Origin: an uncultured Candidatus Saccharibacteria bacterium | Lineage (GTDB): Bacteria; Patescibacteriota; Saccharimonadia; Saccharimonadales; Saccharimonadaceae | Direction: 5' to 3' | NCBI GenBank assembly: GCA_946530935.1 | Contig: CAMNAJ010000002.1 | Location: 1 to 48,269 of the forward strand | DNA length: 48,269 nucleotides | Part shown: positions 41,215 to 48,269 of the stretch, one piece after another | How positions within the stretch are numbered: the first letter of the stretch is position 1 | How the letters are laid out: every line of letters starts with the position of its first letter | Position numbers and translations under genes: made by a program | Notes under the pieces: model-generated | The model's database searches: none | The model's input: the letters and a program-made list of their open reading frames with translations, nothing else | What the model was told of the DNA's origin: nothing

Positions 41215-42311
41215 GAGGTTAGAGATTCATCTCAGTACCAGCCGTAATACGTCGTGCTGGTCTCTGTGGTCCAGGAATCAATTACCGTGTGAGTCTCGGT
41301 TGTAGTTACCGTGGTCTCACAGGCGGGCGGATAATATCCGCAACCGTCGAGTATGATGATGGCTTGGCCACAAGGATCGGGATTGCACGGCGGGCAAGGC
41401 GGTGCTGGGATGCACGGAGGGGGGCAGACAGGGGGACAGGGCTTGCACGGCGGGCAAGGATTAGGTACGCACTCTCTTACGAGCATGATTGCCCAGTTAG
41501 AGTACTTGACATTACCGTTGCAATCATGGAAGACTGCTCTGACATACCACCCGTTAATTCCCATGGTGATATTCCGAATGGTAATTTTTTCGGTGTCAAT
41601 GCCCTCAAGCGTCAGACCATAGTCCGAAATGGCTTTCTCGGCCGAGAATGGGCCACCGTTGTCGCCGATTTTAAATTCCCAGGAAATCCAGGAATAGTTT
41701 TCGGCATAGGACGTGAAATAGGTCGAAGACTGTCCATTGCGAAGAAGTGTTTCGTCAATAGGATGCTTCGTAATCCTGATGTCACTGTTGGTCGATACCG
41801 GGGCGGATGCCGCTGTACAAGGCGCGGGGTCATTGGCGCCAGGCTCAACAAAGAGAAACGCAGGATCGGTTTCGATGGTTTCTCCGTTCAGCTTGACAAA
41901 ATGGGCGCGAACTTTGAGACCACTCATGGTCTCGGGCACGTTTTTCAGGCGGATTCTCTGCTTGTCTGGAAACTCAACGATAAGGCCACTGAAATAATTC
42001 GGGGCATTTTCAGCCTCGATAACGTCGCCGTCGTCGGTTTCGAAGGTCCAGTATACCGAGTATACCTGGGAACCTTTGGGATAGGCCATAAAAATGGCTT
42101 TTCCTCCCGCTGGGATCGTCTCATTCGTGGGGTGTTTCTCCACGACAAACTCGCTTACAACTTCCGGACTACCGTCAGCAAATGCAGGCGGCGCTGTGAA
42201 CATCGCGATAGTGAGGATTAGAGAGATTGCGAGAACAAGGTTGAGGATCTTTTTCATCTTTTAAAACCTCCTAATTTTTAAAAGTACTAGAGCTGATGAA
42301 TCTCTAACCTC
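41215..42311. repeat. 17-bp perfect inverted repeat flanking the secreted-protein gene
   Basis: GAGGTTAGAGATTCATC at 41215-41231 on the plus strand and its exact complement at 42295-42311. The left arm directly follows the stop codon of the gene; the right arm lies in its 5' leader, just inside the predicted transcription start near 42317. The promoter is outside the repeat pair and the Shine-Dalgarno is inside. Confidence 0.75.
41232..42257 (-). CDS. Secreted protein, two Ig-like domains and Cys/Pro-rich segment
   Basis: 341 aa. Signal peptide (about 1-27, ending AFA|DG), a first Ig-like domain (about 31-140), a second (about 158-262) with WEFKIGDNGGPFSAEKAI that closely matches the Ig domain of the L,D-transpeptidase, then a segment of about 36 residues with nine cysteines in C-P-P-C type repeats, and a Thr/Tyr tail ending in TTYYGWY. 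No anchor motif; the Cys-rich part could form a disulfide-bonded or metal-binding surface patch. AGGAGG lies about 10 nt before ATG. The gene is GC-rich compared with neighbours and is bounded by a 17-bp inverted repeat. Confidence 0.8.
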   Translation of the reverse strand: MKKILNLVLAISLILTIAMFTAPPAFADGSPEVVSEFVVEKHPTNETIPAGGKAIFMAYPKGSQVYSVYWTFETDDGDVIEAENAPNYFSGLIVEFPDKQRIRLKNVPETMSGLKVRAHFVKLNGETIETDPAFLFVEPGANDPAPCTAASAPVSTNSDIRITKHPIDETLLRNGQSSTYFTSYAENYSWISWEFKIGDNGGPFSAEKAISDYGLTLEGIDTEKITIRNITMGINGWYVRAVFHDCNGNVKYSNWAIMLVRECVPNPCPPCKPCPPVCPPPCIPAPPCPPCNPDPCGQAIIILDGCGYYPPACETTVTTTETHTVIDSWTTETSTTYYGWY

Positions 42312-42323
42312 TAATCGACAGCA

Positions 42324-42352
42324 ATTATAGCAAGTTTTACCCCTTATTGCAA
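42324..42352 (-). promoter_or_regulatory. Promoter TTGCAA-17-TATAAT of the Ig-protein gene
   Basis: On the minus strand TTGCAA (42347-42352), a 17-nt spacer and TATAAT (42324-42329). Predicted start near 42317, a leader of about 60 nt. It is outside the inverted-repeat pair. Confidence 0.75.
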
Positions 42353-42401
42353 GCATAAGCGTATTCTCTAAAGGGGTGTTCTAATATGTTATAATTAAGG
42401 T

Positions 42402-43331
42402 ATGATTCAGATATCAATTATTATACCTGTTTATAATGCTGAAAAATATTTGGAGCGGTGCGTAAAATCAGTTATTCTGGCACTCGAAAAAATCCACGGT
42501 GAAATTCTTTTAATTGATAATGGTTCAACAGACAAATCGGTTGAAATAATCCAAAAATTCCGAAAAAAATATCCGGGGGTAATACGCGCACTTCAATGCT
42601 TGAAGCCGGGAGCAGGAACTGCCAGAAACTACGGCGTAACAGAGGCCAGAGGTAATTATATCTGGTTCGTTGATGCTGACGACGAGATTAGAGAGGATGC
42701 TGTCTCAAAACTATTAACCGAGGCGGAACAAAAGAAGGCTGATCTTGTGATGCTCGGCATGAAAAGAGTATACAAAAATGGCCACACAGATTATTTGTCA
42801 GCGGTTAGACCAGACGAAGATAATTTTAAGAGCCGGTTTGTACGTTATGGGCTTGGCCCGGTGCAGGTTTTGGCAAAAAGAAACTGGTGGAACCAGTACG
42901 AATTTAAATTCAAAGAAGGTATCACTCAAGAGGATATGGAGATGATGTCGGCTTTGATTCTTTATACAGACAAATATGCTGCCGTAGATGAGCCGCTATA
43001 CTATTATTATCAAAATGATGATTCAGTACTGCACAAGACTACTTGGGACCCACACGCCTTTGATATCTTCCCTGCGCTCGAAGGTTTATATCAAAGATTT
43101 AAAGATGCTGAGGCCGAAAAAACCTATCACGATGAATTAGAATGGTTCTTTATTTGGAATCTTTTGATTGATTCAGCAAAAGATTTTGCTAAGTTTGAAG
43201 AAGGAAAACCGGGATTTGAACGTTCGAGGCAAATGCTAAAAAAATACTTCCCAAAATGGCGAAAAAATCGTTTTTTGAAACAAAAACCTTTAAAATTACG
43301 CATTAGAGTACGACTAAATTATAAAAAATAA
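42402..43331 (+). CDS. Family 2 glycosyltransferase
   Basis: 309 aa GT-A fold. SIIIPVYNAEKYLERCVKSV, ILLIDNGSTDKS, GAGTARNYGVTEARGNYIWFVDADDEI (DxD-like motif) are typical of GT2 enzymes. No TM segment, so it acts in the cytosol, probably on a lipid-linked or surface glycan; the substrate cannot be told. The C-terminal tail is Lys/Arg-rich and may contact the membrane. TATAAT (42390-42395) ends 6 nt before ATG. It is a single gene, with no other glycan genes adjoining. Confidence 0.88.
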   Translation: MIQISIIIPVYNAEKYLERCVKSVILALEKIHGEILLIDNGSTDKSVEIIQKFRKKYPGVIRALQCLKPGAGTARNYGVTEARGNYIWFVDADDEIREDAVSKLLTEAEQKKADLVMLGMKRVYKNGHTDYLSAVRPDEDNFKSRFVRYGLGPVQVLAKRNWWNQYEFKFKEGITQEDMEMMSALILYTDKYAAVDEPLYYYYQNDDSVLHKTTWDPHAFDIFPALEGLYQRFKDAEAEKTYHDELEWFFIWNLLIDSAKDFAKFEEGKPGFERSRQMLKKYFPKWRKNRFLKQKPLKLRIRVRLNYKK

Positions 43332-43352
43332 CCCCCGGAGGGGTTATTTTTT
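43325..43352. terminator. Bidirectional terminator, GT2 and acyl-CoA ligase genes
   Basis: AATAACCCC-CGGA-GGGGTTATT hairpin with TTTTTT outward on both strands, shared by two convergent genes. Confidence 0.8.
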
Positions 43353-45072
43353 ATTGCTTTGCTTTTTCTTCAGCTTCGAGTTTCTTGAAGGCGACCTTTC
43401 CAACTAGGGTTGTTGGAAGTTTATCGCGGAATTCATAAGCGGCTGGTAATGCATAGATTGGAACATTTCGTTCTAGTAGTTCCCTGATTTCTTTTTCTAG
43501 GCGTTTACCTGGCCTGTAGCCTTCTTTTAGCACGATAAAGGCTTTTGGAACTTGGCCTTTATATGGATGGTCAATACCAATAACGGTTGAAGTAAGCACA
43601 GCCTCATGTGAATTGATGATTGATTCAAGATGGGTTGGATAAATGTTGTACCCAGACGAGATAATCATACGCTTGAGACGTTGAGCGAAGTAAACAAGGC
43701 CATCGTCGTTAAGATAGCCAAGGTCGCCGGTGTGGAGCCAGATTTTACCATCGTCGTGGAGCTTAAGCGCCTGAGCAGTTTCGGCATCATCGTTGAGATA
43801 ACCCATCATGACGAGCGGACCAGAAATACAAATTTCGCCCTCTTCGCCAACTGGCAATTGTTTGAAGGTATCTTTTTTGACGATTTTGAAACCAGTATCT
43901 GGCATTGGAGCACCGATGATACCATCGCTGAAGGCGTTTTCTGGAGATAGACAAACAGCTCCGGAGCCTTCAGTTAAACCGTAACCAACGCGGATTTTAG
44001 CGCTCGAACCGTGTGCTTCGAGATAATTATTTACTTTATCACGAAGAGTTTGATTTAAAGCATCGCCACCACAGATTACTGCGGTTACAGATTTAAGATC
44101 GTCACTTTTTAGTTTAGTGTTAGTGAGAGCTTCGAATAAAGTTGGCACACCAACGATGAAGTTCGGTTCATTTTTCCTGATGATATCGGCGAATTGTTTG
44201 TGCGAGAAGGCAGGAATAAGAATACAGCCCATACCTTTACATAGAGGCGTATGAATACAAACACCAAGACCAAAACAATGGAACAAAGGTAAGATTGACA
44301 AAACTGTGGCACCAGGAACAATTTGACGAATCATGGTACCATCACAGATTGATTCGGCATTAATATTTAAGTTTGAAAGCAGAACTGCCTTTGGTGCACC
44401 AGTAGTACCACCGGAATACATAATGATAGCTGGGTCTGCTCCGCTGCGCTCCTCGTGAATATTGCCTTGGTAAAAGTAAGAATTAGCAATGAAGTCTTCC
44501 CAAAGTACTACACGGCTATCATTTGATGGGAGTTTAACTTTTTTAATATGAAGTGTAGTGTAGAGTTTCTTTTTCAAAAAACCAAGACCATCAGATGGAC
44601 GCACTACGATGATACGTTCAAGCTGCGCAATATCGCGAAGACGATAAATCTTGTCAAAAACTGCATCAATCACGAGCACATATTTAGAATCGGCTACTTT
44701 AATGTAGTATTCGAGTTCTTTTTCAGAAGAAAGTGGATGAACCATGTTACAGACGGCACCAACCATGTTGACAGCATAAACCATCGTGATCCCCTCTGGT
44801 GTATTTGGCATACAAATCGTAACACGATCACCTTCTTTTACGCCATAGTTTTTAAGTGCACGGGCAACTTTTTCAATCTTTTTAATAAAGTTCTTATAAG
44901 TTACTTTATGTCCGTAATATGAGTAAGCAACATTGTCTGGCCATTTTTCAGCTGACTGCATTACCATATCAACCATTGAACAATCTGGATATTCAATGTT
45001 ACTAGGGACGCCTTCTTCCTCATAATATTTGAGCCAAGGACGCTCCTGATAGTCTTTTTTATTATGTTTCAC
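43351..45072 (-). CDS. AMP-forming acyl-CoA synthetase-like enzyme
   Basis: 573 aa ANL-superfamily adenylating enzyme. The P-loop IIMYSGGTTGAPKAV, the GYGLTEGSGAVC motif, the LHTGDLGYLNDDG motif, the hinge region RLKRMIISSGYNIYP and C-terminal Lys in TLVGKVAFKKLE are all present, so it should be active. The closest type is long-chain fatty-acid-CoA ligase, with the acid activated as acyl-AMP and passed to CoA. Start is GTG at 45072 with AAGGAG about 6 nt upstream and TATAAT about 20 nt upstream. It stands alone; no other lipid gene is near. Confidence 0.85.
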   Translation of the reverse strand: MKHNKKDYQERPWLKYYEEEGVPSNIEYPDCSMVDMVMQSAEKWPDNVAYSYYGHKVTYKNFIKKIEKVARALKNYGVKEGDRVTICMPNTPEGITMVYAVNMVGAVCNMVHPLSSEKELEYYIKVADSKYVLVIDAVFDKIYRLRDIAQLERIIVVRPSDGLGFLKKKLYTTLHIKKVKLPSNDSRVVLWEDFIANSYFYQGNIHEERSGADPAIIMYSGGTTGAPKAVLLSNLNINAESICDGTMIRQIVPGATVLSILPLFHCFGLGVCIHTPLCKGMGCILIPAFSHKQFADIIRKNEPNFIVGVPTLFEALTNTKLKSDDLKSVTAVICGGDALNQTLRDKVNNYLEAHGSSAKIRVGYGLTEGSGAVCLSPENAFSDGIIGAPMPDTGFKIVKKDTFKQLPVGEEGEICISGPLVMMGYLNDDAETAQALKLHDDGKIWLHTGDLGYLNDDGLVYFAQRLKRMIISSGYNIYPTHLESIINSHEAVLTSTVIGIDHPYKGQVPKAFIVLKEGYRPGKRLEKEIRELLERNVPIYALPAAYEFRDKLPTTLVGKVAFKKLEAEEKAKQ

Positions 45073-45142
45073 AATAACTCCTTTGGTCTATTATAACATA
45101 AACAAAAGGTTTTTGGACGGAGTCAGTAGTTAGAGCTAGTGG

Positions 45143-48100
45143 TTATGCGACGTAGCCGCCGTGGTTTTGTCTCATCCAATTCATGAAGCTGTCGCCAAAG
45201 TCGCTAATGACGTCGCCGCCATTAAAGAGACTTTCTCTATTGGTTTTAAAGATAAGGTTTACAACTCTACCAACGGCTTGTTTAGTCGATTCACCTTGTT
45301 TCTCCCACCATTCAGTATATTTTTTTGCATTTTCGCTATCTTCGATGTCGGAACGAATTCTGTCTGGTTCTTTTAGCCAAGACAAGACCTCTGGCGGAAC
45401 TCCTTCAGAATTTGCCATCACATCTGCCCAGAGCTCTGCGCTTGCTTTATTCTTTGGCTCCTCCTCGGCCGAGGCTTCTTTAACTGGAGCTTCTTCAGAA
45501 TCGCCTCCAGATGATTCACTAGATTCTGTGGTGGCGCTTTCTGACGATGTTTCTTCTGGTTTTCCTTCTGTAGCTTCTTCTAGTTTTTCTGACGACTCTT
45601 TGGCTGGAGCTTCTTCAGTAGCCCTCGAAGCTTCACCACCGGCTACTGGCGCACCGACTGGTTCGCTATCTGCTGAAGTAGTTGACCTAGGAGCTTCAAT
45701 TGGTCCACCTAGACCAGTACGAGCAGTTTCGGGCGCAAAGGCAATTCCCTCAGTCATAATACTTCTGGCATTGCCAGAAACGGTTTTAACAAATTGCAAG
45801 ACTGCAGGCGTAGTGGTTGTTTCTTCAATAACTTGAGTGATAGTGCCATTAAAGCTATTCTGACCAACGTGAGTTGCAAGCGGAATAATATGAGTTAAAC
45901 CGTCTGCATCAACACCGTTATCGACGGCGACTTCAAAGTATTGGTAAAGCGGTTCGCCGTTTGCGCCAAGGCCACGAATGGTTTCACCAGTAGTGGTGGT
46001 GAAAATTCCGTTTTCCGCCCAACTCATACCGTTTCCGGTACTAGTTGGTGCTACTTCAAATTTGGCGCCGCCAATTGTGATATAGCCTTTAACTCTACCA
46101 GCAGCGGAAAGTGCATCAACGTCGAGAGCTTGACCGTTTACAGTTGAAGTACCGCCCATAGTGGCGTACAAATTACCGCTGCCTACATGGAGACCTAATT
46201 CGTTACCATCGGAATAACTGGTGCCATTATTTGCCCAGCCATCATAGATGGCACGAACTTGGTGAGTAGATGCGGAAGGTGAAACTTCTTGAAGTGTAGT
46301 CGTAGTAGTAGTAGTTGGGCCACTAATTTGCGTTTCGGTGTAACCATTGGCGCGTAAGCGATCGATTTCAGCTTGTTGATCAGAACGAAGTGTGATTGGG
46401 TCGGTAGTGTACCGAGTGCCGCCACGATTAAGACCAAACCCAGAAGCGAGTAGTGTCTCGCTAGCATTATCTGCATTAGCTGGAGTTTTAATACCGAGCT
46501 TTTCAAAGATGCCATATTTTTCGAGGATACCGACTTTACCTGGGTCCATGGCAGCCATAGCTTCTTGAGAGATAAGGAACATGCTAGCACCGAGAACGAG
46601 AGTTTTACCTGCTTTTCTAGCAGCCATTACGGCGCGAGTATGCCTAAAGTCAGAATCTTTTTCATCTACGCTTGAAGTCAGTTCTTCTTCAATTTTTGCC
46701 TTCATAGCCTCGAGCTTCTTTTTGTCTGCATCTGATAATGATTTTTCAGCACGAATAGTGGCAATATCGAGAGCTAGTCTTTCTTTGCCGCGAGCATCTT
46801 CTGATGAATAAGAAATTAAATCTTTTCTTTCAGCATCTGAAAAGTCAATACGAACTCTGGCTTCTGCAATGGCACGAAGAACGGCTTCACTTTTTTCTTC
46901 ACCTTCAGCACTCATTGCTTTTTCGATATTCGCTGCGAGCGAGGTGGCTTTTTCGACATCATAAAGCGTGCCACCAATTCTTTGTTCATATCGAGCGGAA
47001 GCACTTCTTGGTCTATCTGAGCTTTGCCCCTCATAGCTCATGCCATTAGCGACATCGCGAAGCATGCGAGCACGATCTTCGGTAATACGATTCCTTTCAC
47101 GTAGACCTGAAATAAGCGTTGAAACACCAATACCAACGCCGGCGCCACCAATCGCTCTAGCGCCGCTTTGGGTGAGAGCAGATGTTACGCCAAAGGCGAT
47201 TGCGAATACTTCAGCTGGAACCAATCCGGCTGCATTGCTGCTTTCAAGTCGATTGATGATTTTATCAACATTATCACGGTGAGCTTCGGTACGAATACCG
47301 TCACGAGCCTCTGCGTCAAAGACTTTAAAGCCCTCCATGACATCTTCCATAGCAATACCATGTTCAACTCGCATACGAGCCTGAAGAGCAACATCTAAGT
47401 AGTTATCGAAAATTAATTCGTCTGTCTCGTCACCTTTATCACGTGATTCCGCTTTGAGGCGTTTCATGTCATTTGCAAACTGACGTTTCAAATCTTCAAG
47501 ACTACCGCCTTCCGGAATTTTAGCTGTAGCAAACTTTTCGATGGCCCCACGAATTCTTGAAGAGGTTTCGGCATCGGCCTCTTTTAGCTCTTCGCCGGCT
47601 TTGCTATGAATATAGCCGTCACTATCTTCAACTACACTCATGACAAAACGCGAGATTGCGGCATCTTTACGGCCAGCAATTAGATCGTCGACGGTTAATT
47701 CTTTGCCGTCAACGTCAACCGTGCGCTCCCCTTCCATGAGTTCGCTTGTATACTTAAGTTCGAAATACTTCTTGAAGAGAGTACCTTTCCAAAGTCTCTT
47801 TAAGAGTCCGGCACGAGAAGTCTCTTCGTTTAGTTGTCTCTCTGCGATGTCGTGTGCTAAATCCTTTTTATCGCGTGAAAAGTTAGCACTCACAGCTACG
47901 AGTGGAGTATCCATATCGGCTTCTAGTGCATCGTCAATGGTTGCCAATTCTTCTTCAAGCGCATCGTATTCTTCGATTAATTCATCGACTCTTTTTAATT
48001 TTTCTTCATTTTCTTTCTGTTCTTCTAGAATGTCTTTAAGTCTAGCTTTTTTCTCAGCTTCGGACATGGCAGCAATTTCAGCACGCTTAGCGCGTTCTTT

Positions 48101-48269
48101 TTCGAGCTCTTTTGCTCGTTCTTCTTCTAACAGTTTTTCGCGTTCTTCATCACTTATTTCTTCATCGTCTTTCACTTCCGGTTCTTCTGTTTTTTTGCCC
48201 GCTGATTCTTTATCGTCTTTCACTTCCGGTTCTTCTGTTTTTTTGCCCGCTGATGCTTCAGTATCAGCC
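45143..48269 (-). CDS. Giant charged coiled-coil protein, 5' end outside the window
   Basis: The frame is open at the right edge; at least 1041 codons are seen. The N-terminal part is highly charged (EEREKLLEEERAKELEKERAK...) and coiled-coil-like. A helical middle part carries a Gly/Ala-rich hydrophobic stretch near TSALTQSGARAIGGAGVGIGVSTLI and a second hydrophobic segment (TLVLGASMFLISQEAMAAM). After this comes a beta-rich part with Thr runs (GPTTTTTTTLQEV) and a Ser/Glu-rich low-complexity part (EETSSESATTESSESSGGDSEE). It ends DSFMNWMRQNHGGYVA. I do not recognise a family; large proteins of this kind occur in Saccharibacteria. The GTG at 48223 is internal to a repeat and is probably not the start. 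Confidence 0.7.
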   Translation of the reverse strand, partial: ADTEASAGKKTEEPEVKDDKESAGKKTEEPEVKDDEEISDEEREKLLEEERAKELEKERAKRAEIAAMSEAEKKARLKDILEEQKENEEKLKRVDELIEEYDALEEELATIDDALEADMDTPLVAVSANFSRDKKDLAHDIAERQLNEETSRAGLLKRLWKGTLFKKYFELKYTSELMEGERTVDVDGKELTVDDLIAGRKDAAISRFVMSVVEDSDGYIHSKAGEELKEADAETSSRIRGAIEKFATAKIPEGGSLEDLKRQFANDMKRLKAESRDKGDETDELIFDNYLDVALQARMRVEHGIAMEDVMEGFKVFDAEARDGIRTEAHRDNVDKIINRLESSNAAGLVPAEVFAIAFGVTSALTQSGARAIGGAGVGIGVSTLISGLRERNRITEDRARMLRDVANGMSYEGQSSDRPRSASARYEQRIGGTLYDVEKATSLAANIEKAMSAEGEEKSEAVLRAIAEARVRIDFSDAERKDLISYSSEDARGKERLALDIATIRAEKSLSDADKKKLEAMKAKIEEELTSSVDEKDSDFRHTRAVMAARKAGKTLVLGASMFLISQEAMAAMDPGKVGILEKYGIFEKLGIKTPANADNASETLLASGFGLNRGGTRYTTDPITLRSDQQAEIDRLRANGYTETQISGPTTTTTTTLQEVSPSASTHQVRAIYDGWANNGTSYSDGNELGLHVGSGNLYATMGGTSTVNGQALDVDALSAAGRVKGYITIGGAKFEVAPTSTGNGMSWAENGIFTTTTGETIRGLGANGEPLYQYFEVAVDNGVDADGLTHIIPLATHVGQNSFNGTITQVIEETTTTPAVLQFVKTVSGNARSIMTEGIAFAPETARTGLGGPIEAPRSTTSADSEPVGAPVAGGEASRATEEAPAKESSEKLEEATEGKPEETSSESATTESSESSGGDSEEAPVKEASAEEEPKNKASAELWADVMANSEGVPPEVLSWLKEPDRIRSDIEDSENAKKYTEWWEKQGESTKQAVGRVVNLIFKTNRESLFNGGDVISDFGDSFMNWMRQNHGGYVA
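48165..48260 (-). repeat. 48-bp tandem repeat in the giant-protein gene
   Basis: Units at 48165-48212 and 48213-48260 are nearly identical and in frame, encoding two copies of a 16-residue unit (SAGKKTEEPEVKDD plus two residues). More copies may lie beyond the window. Copy number is likely to vary by slippage or recombination. Confidence 0.75.

Noticed and set aside
41078-41305. 75-codon plus-strand ORF across the HerA-like terminator
   Set aside because: It begins within the HerA-like gene in another frame and passes through its terminator.
1-48269. CRISPR array, rRNA genes or insertion sequence
   Set aside because: No regularly spaced repeats, no rRNA core sequences and no transposase-like ORF were seen on either strand.

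Overview
The window looks like a piece of a small, streamlined Patescibacteria (CPR) genome, most likely Candidatus Saccharibacteria (TM7). The reasons are the compact gene set, a Gram-positive-like dcw cluster with a minimal FtsL and no outer-membrane genes, the DUF5663 family, a VirD4-like ATPase, an L,D-transpeptidase lipoprotein, a single-strand sigma4/HARE-HTH regulator, and TGA used as a normal stop. No rRNA or other taxonomic marker is present, so this assignment is inference.

Layout. 1-2150: accessory end with a three-gene minus-strand cluster (two unknowns and DUF4417), a noncoding stretch carrying a small promoter-terminator unit, and short GC-rich palindromes. 2147-4126: secreted BspA-type (DUF285-repeat) surface protein. 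4253-17728: mostly plus-strand housekeeping genes (zinc-ribbon protein, der, PIN-PhoH, pth, topA, sigma4-HARE regulator, VirD4-like ATPase) with dprA and a membrane protein on the minus strand, and an unassigned ~310-nt structured RNA gene at 9236-9547. 17729-18346: convergent noncoding region full of inverted repeats. 18347-25605: minus-strand cell-wall and division cluster in transcription order rsmH, a 21-codon ORF with a structured RNA, ftsL, ftsI, mraY, ftsW, murG, FtsQ-like. 26164-36282: DUF4868 (KwaB-like) gene, CYTH protein, recJ with a winged-helix gene, priA-def-fmt, DUF5663 with a membrane protein, infB. 36397-36558: tRNA-Asn and a duplicated tRNA 3' end. 36633-48269: accessory and envelope genes, including an L,D-transpeptidase lipoprotein, DUF1653, HerA-like ATPase, a secreted Ig/Cys-Pro-rich protein flanked by a perfect 17-bp inverted repeat, GT2, an acyl-CoA ligase, and a giant charged protein running off the right edge.

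How the genes work together. The centre builds septal peptidoglycan: MraY makes lipid I, MurG makes lipid II, FtsW polymerises and FtsI cross-links, with FtsL and an FtsQ-like protein as scaffold and RsmH leading the operon. The L,D-transpeptidase could add 3-3 cross-links. Def, Fmt, Pth, InfB and Der cover translation initiation, peptidyl-tRNA recycling and ribosome assembly. TopA, RecJ, PriA and DprA cover DNA topology, repair, replication restart and handling of incoming DNA.

Two global signals stand out. First, at least ten genes have a TATAAT-like -10 box ending exactly 6 nt before ATG, which implies leaderless mRNAs, whereas accessory genes use strong Shine-Dalgarno leaders. Second, the 10-mer AAACCGAACA occurs seven times, always on the plus strand, in noncoding DNA and in protein linkers in different reading frames. 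Everything here was read by eye; no search or folding program was run.
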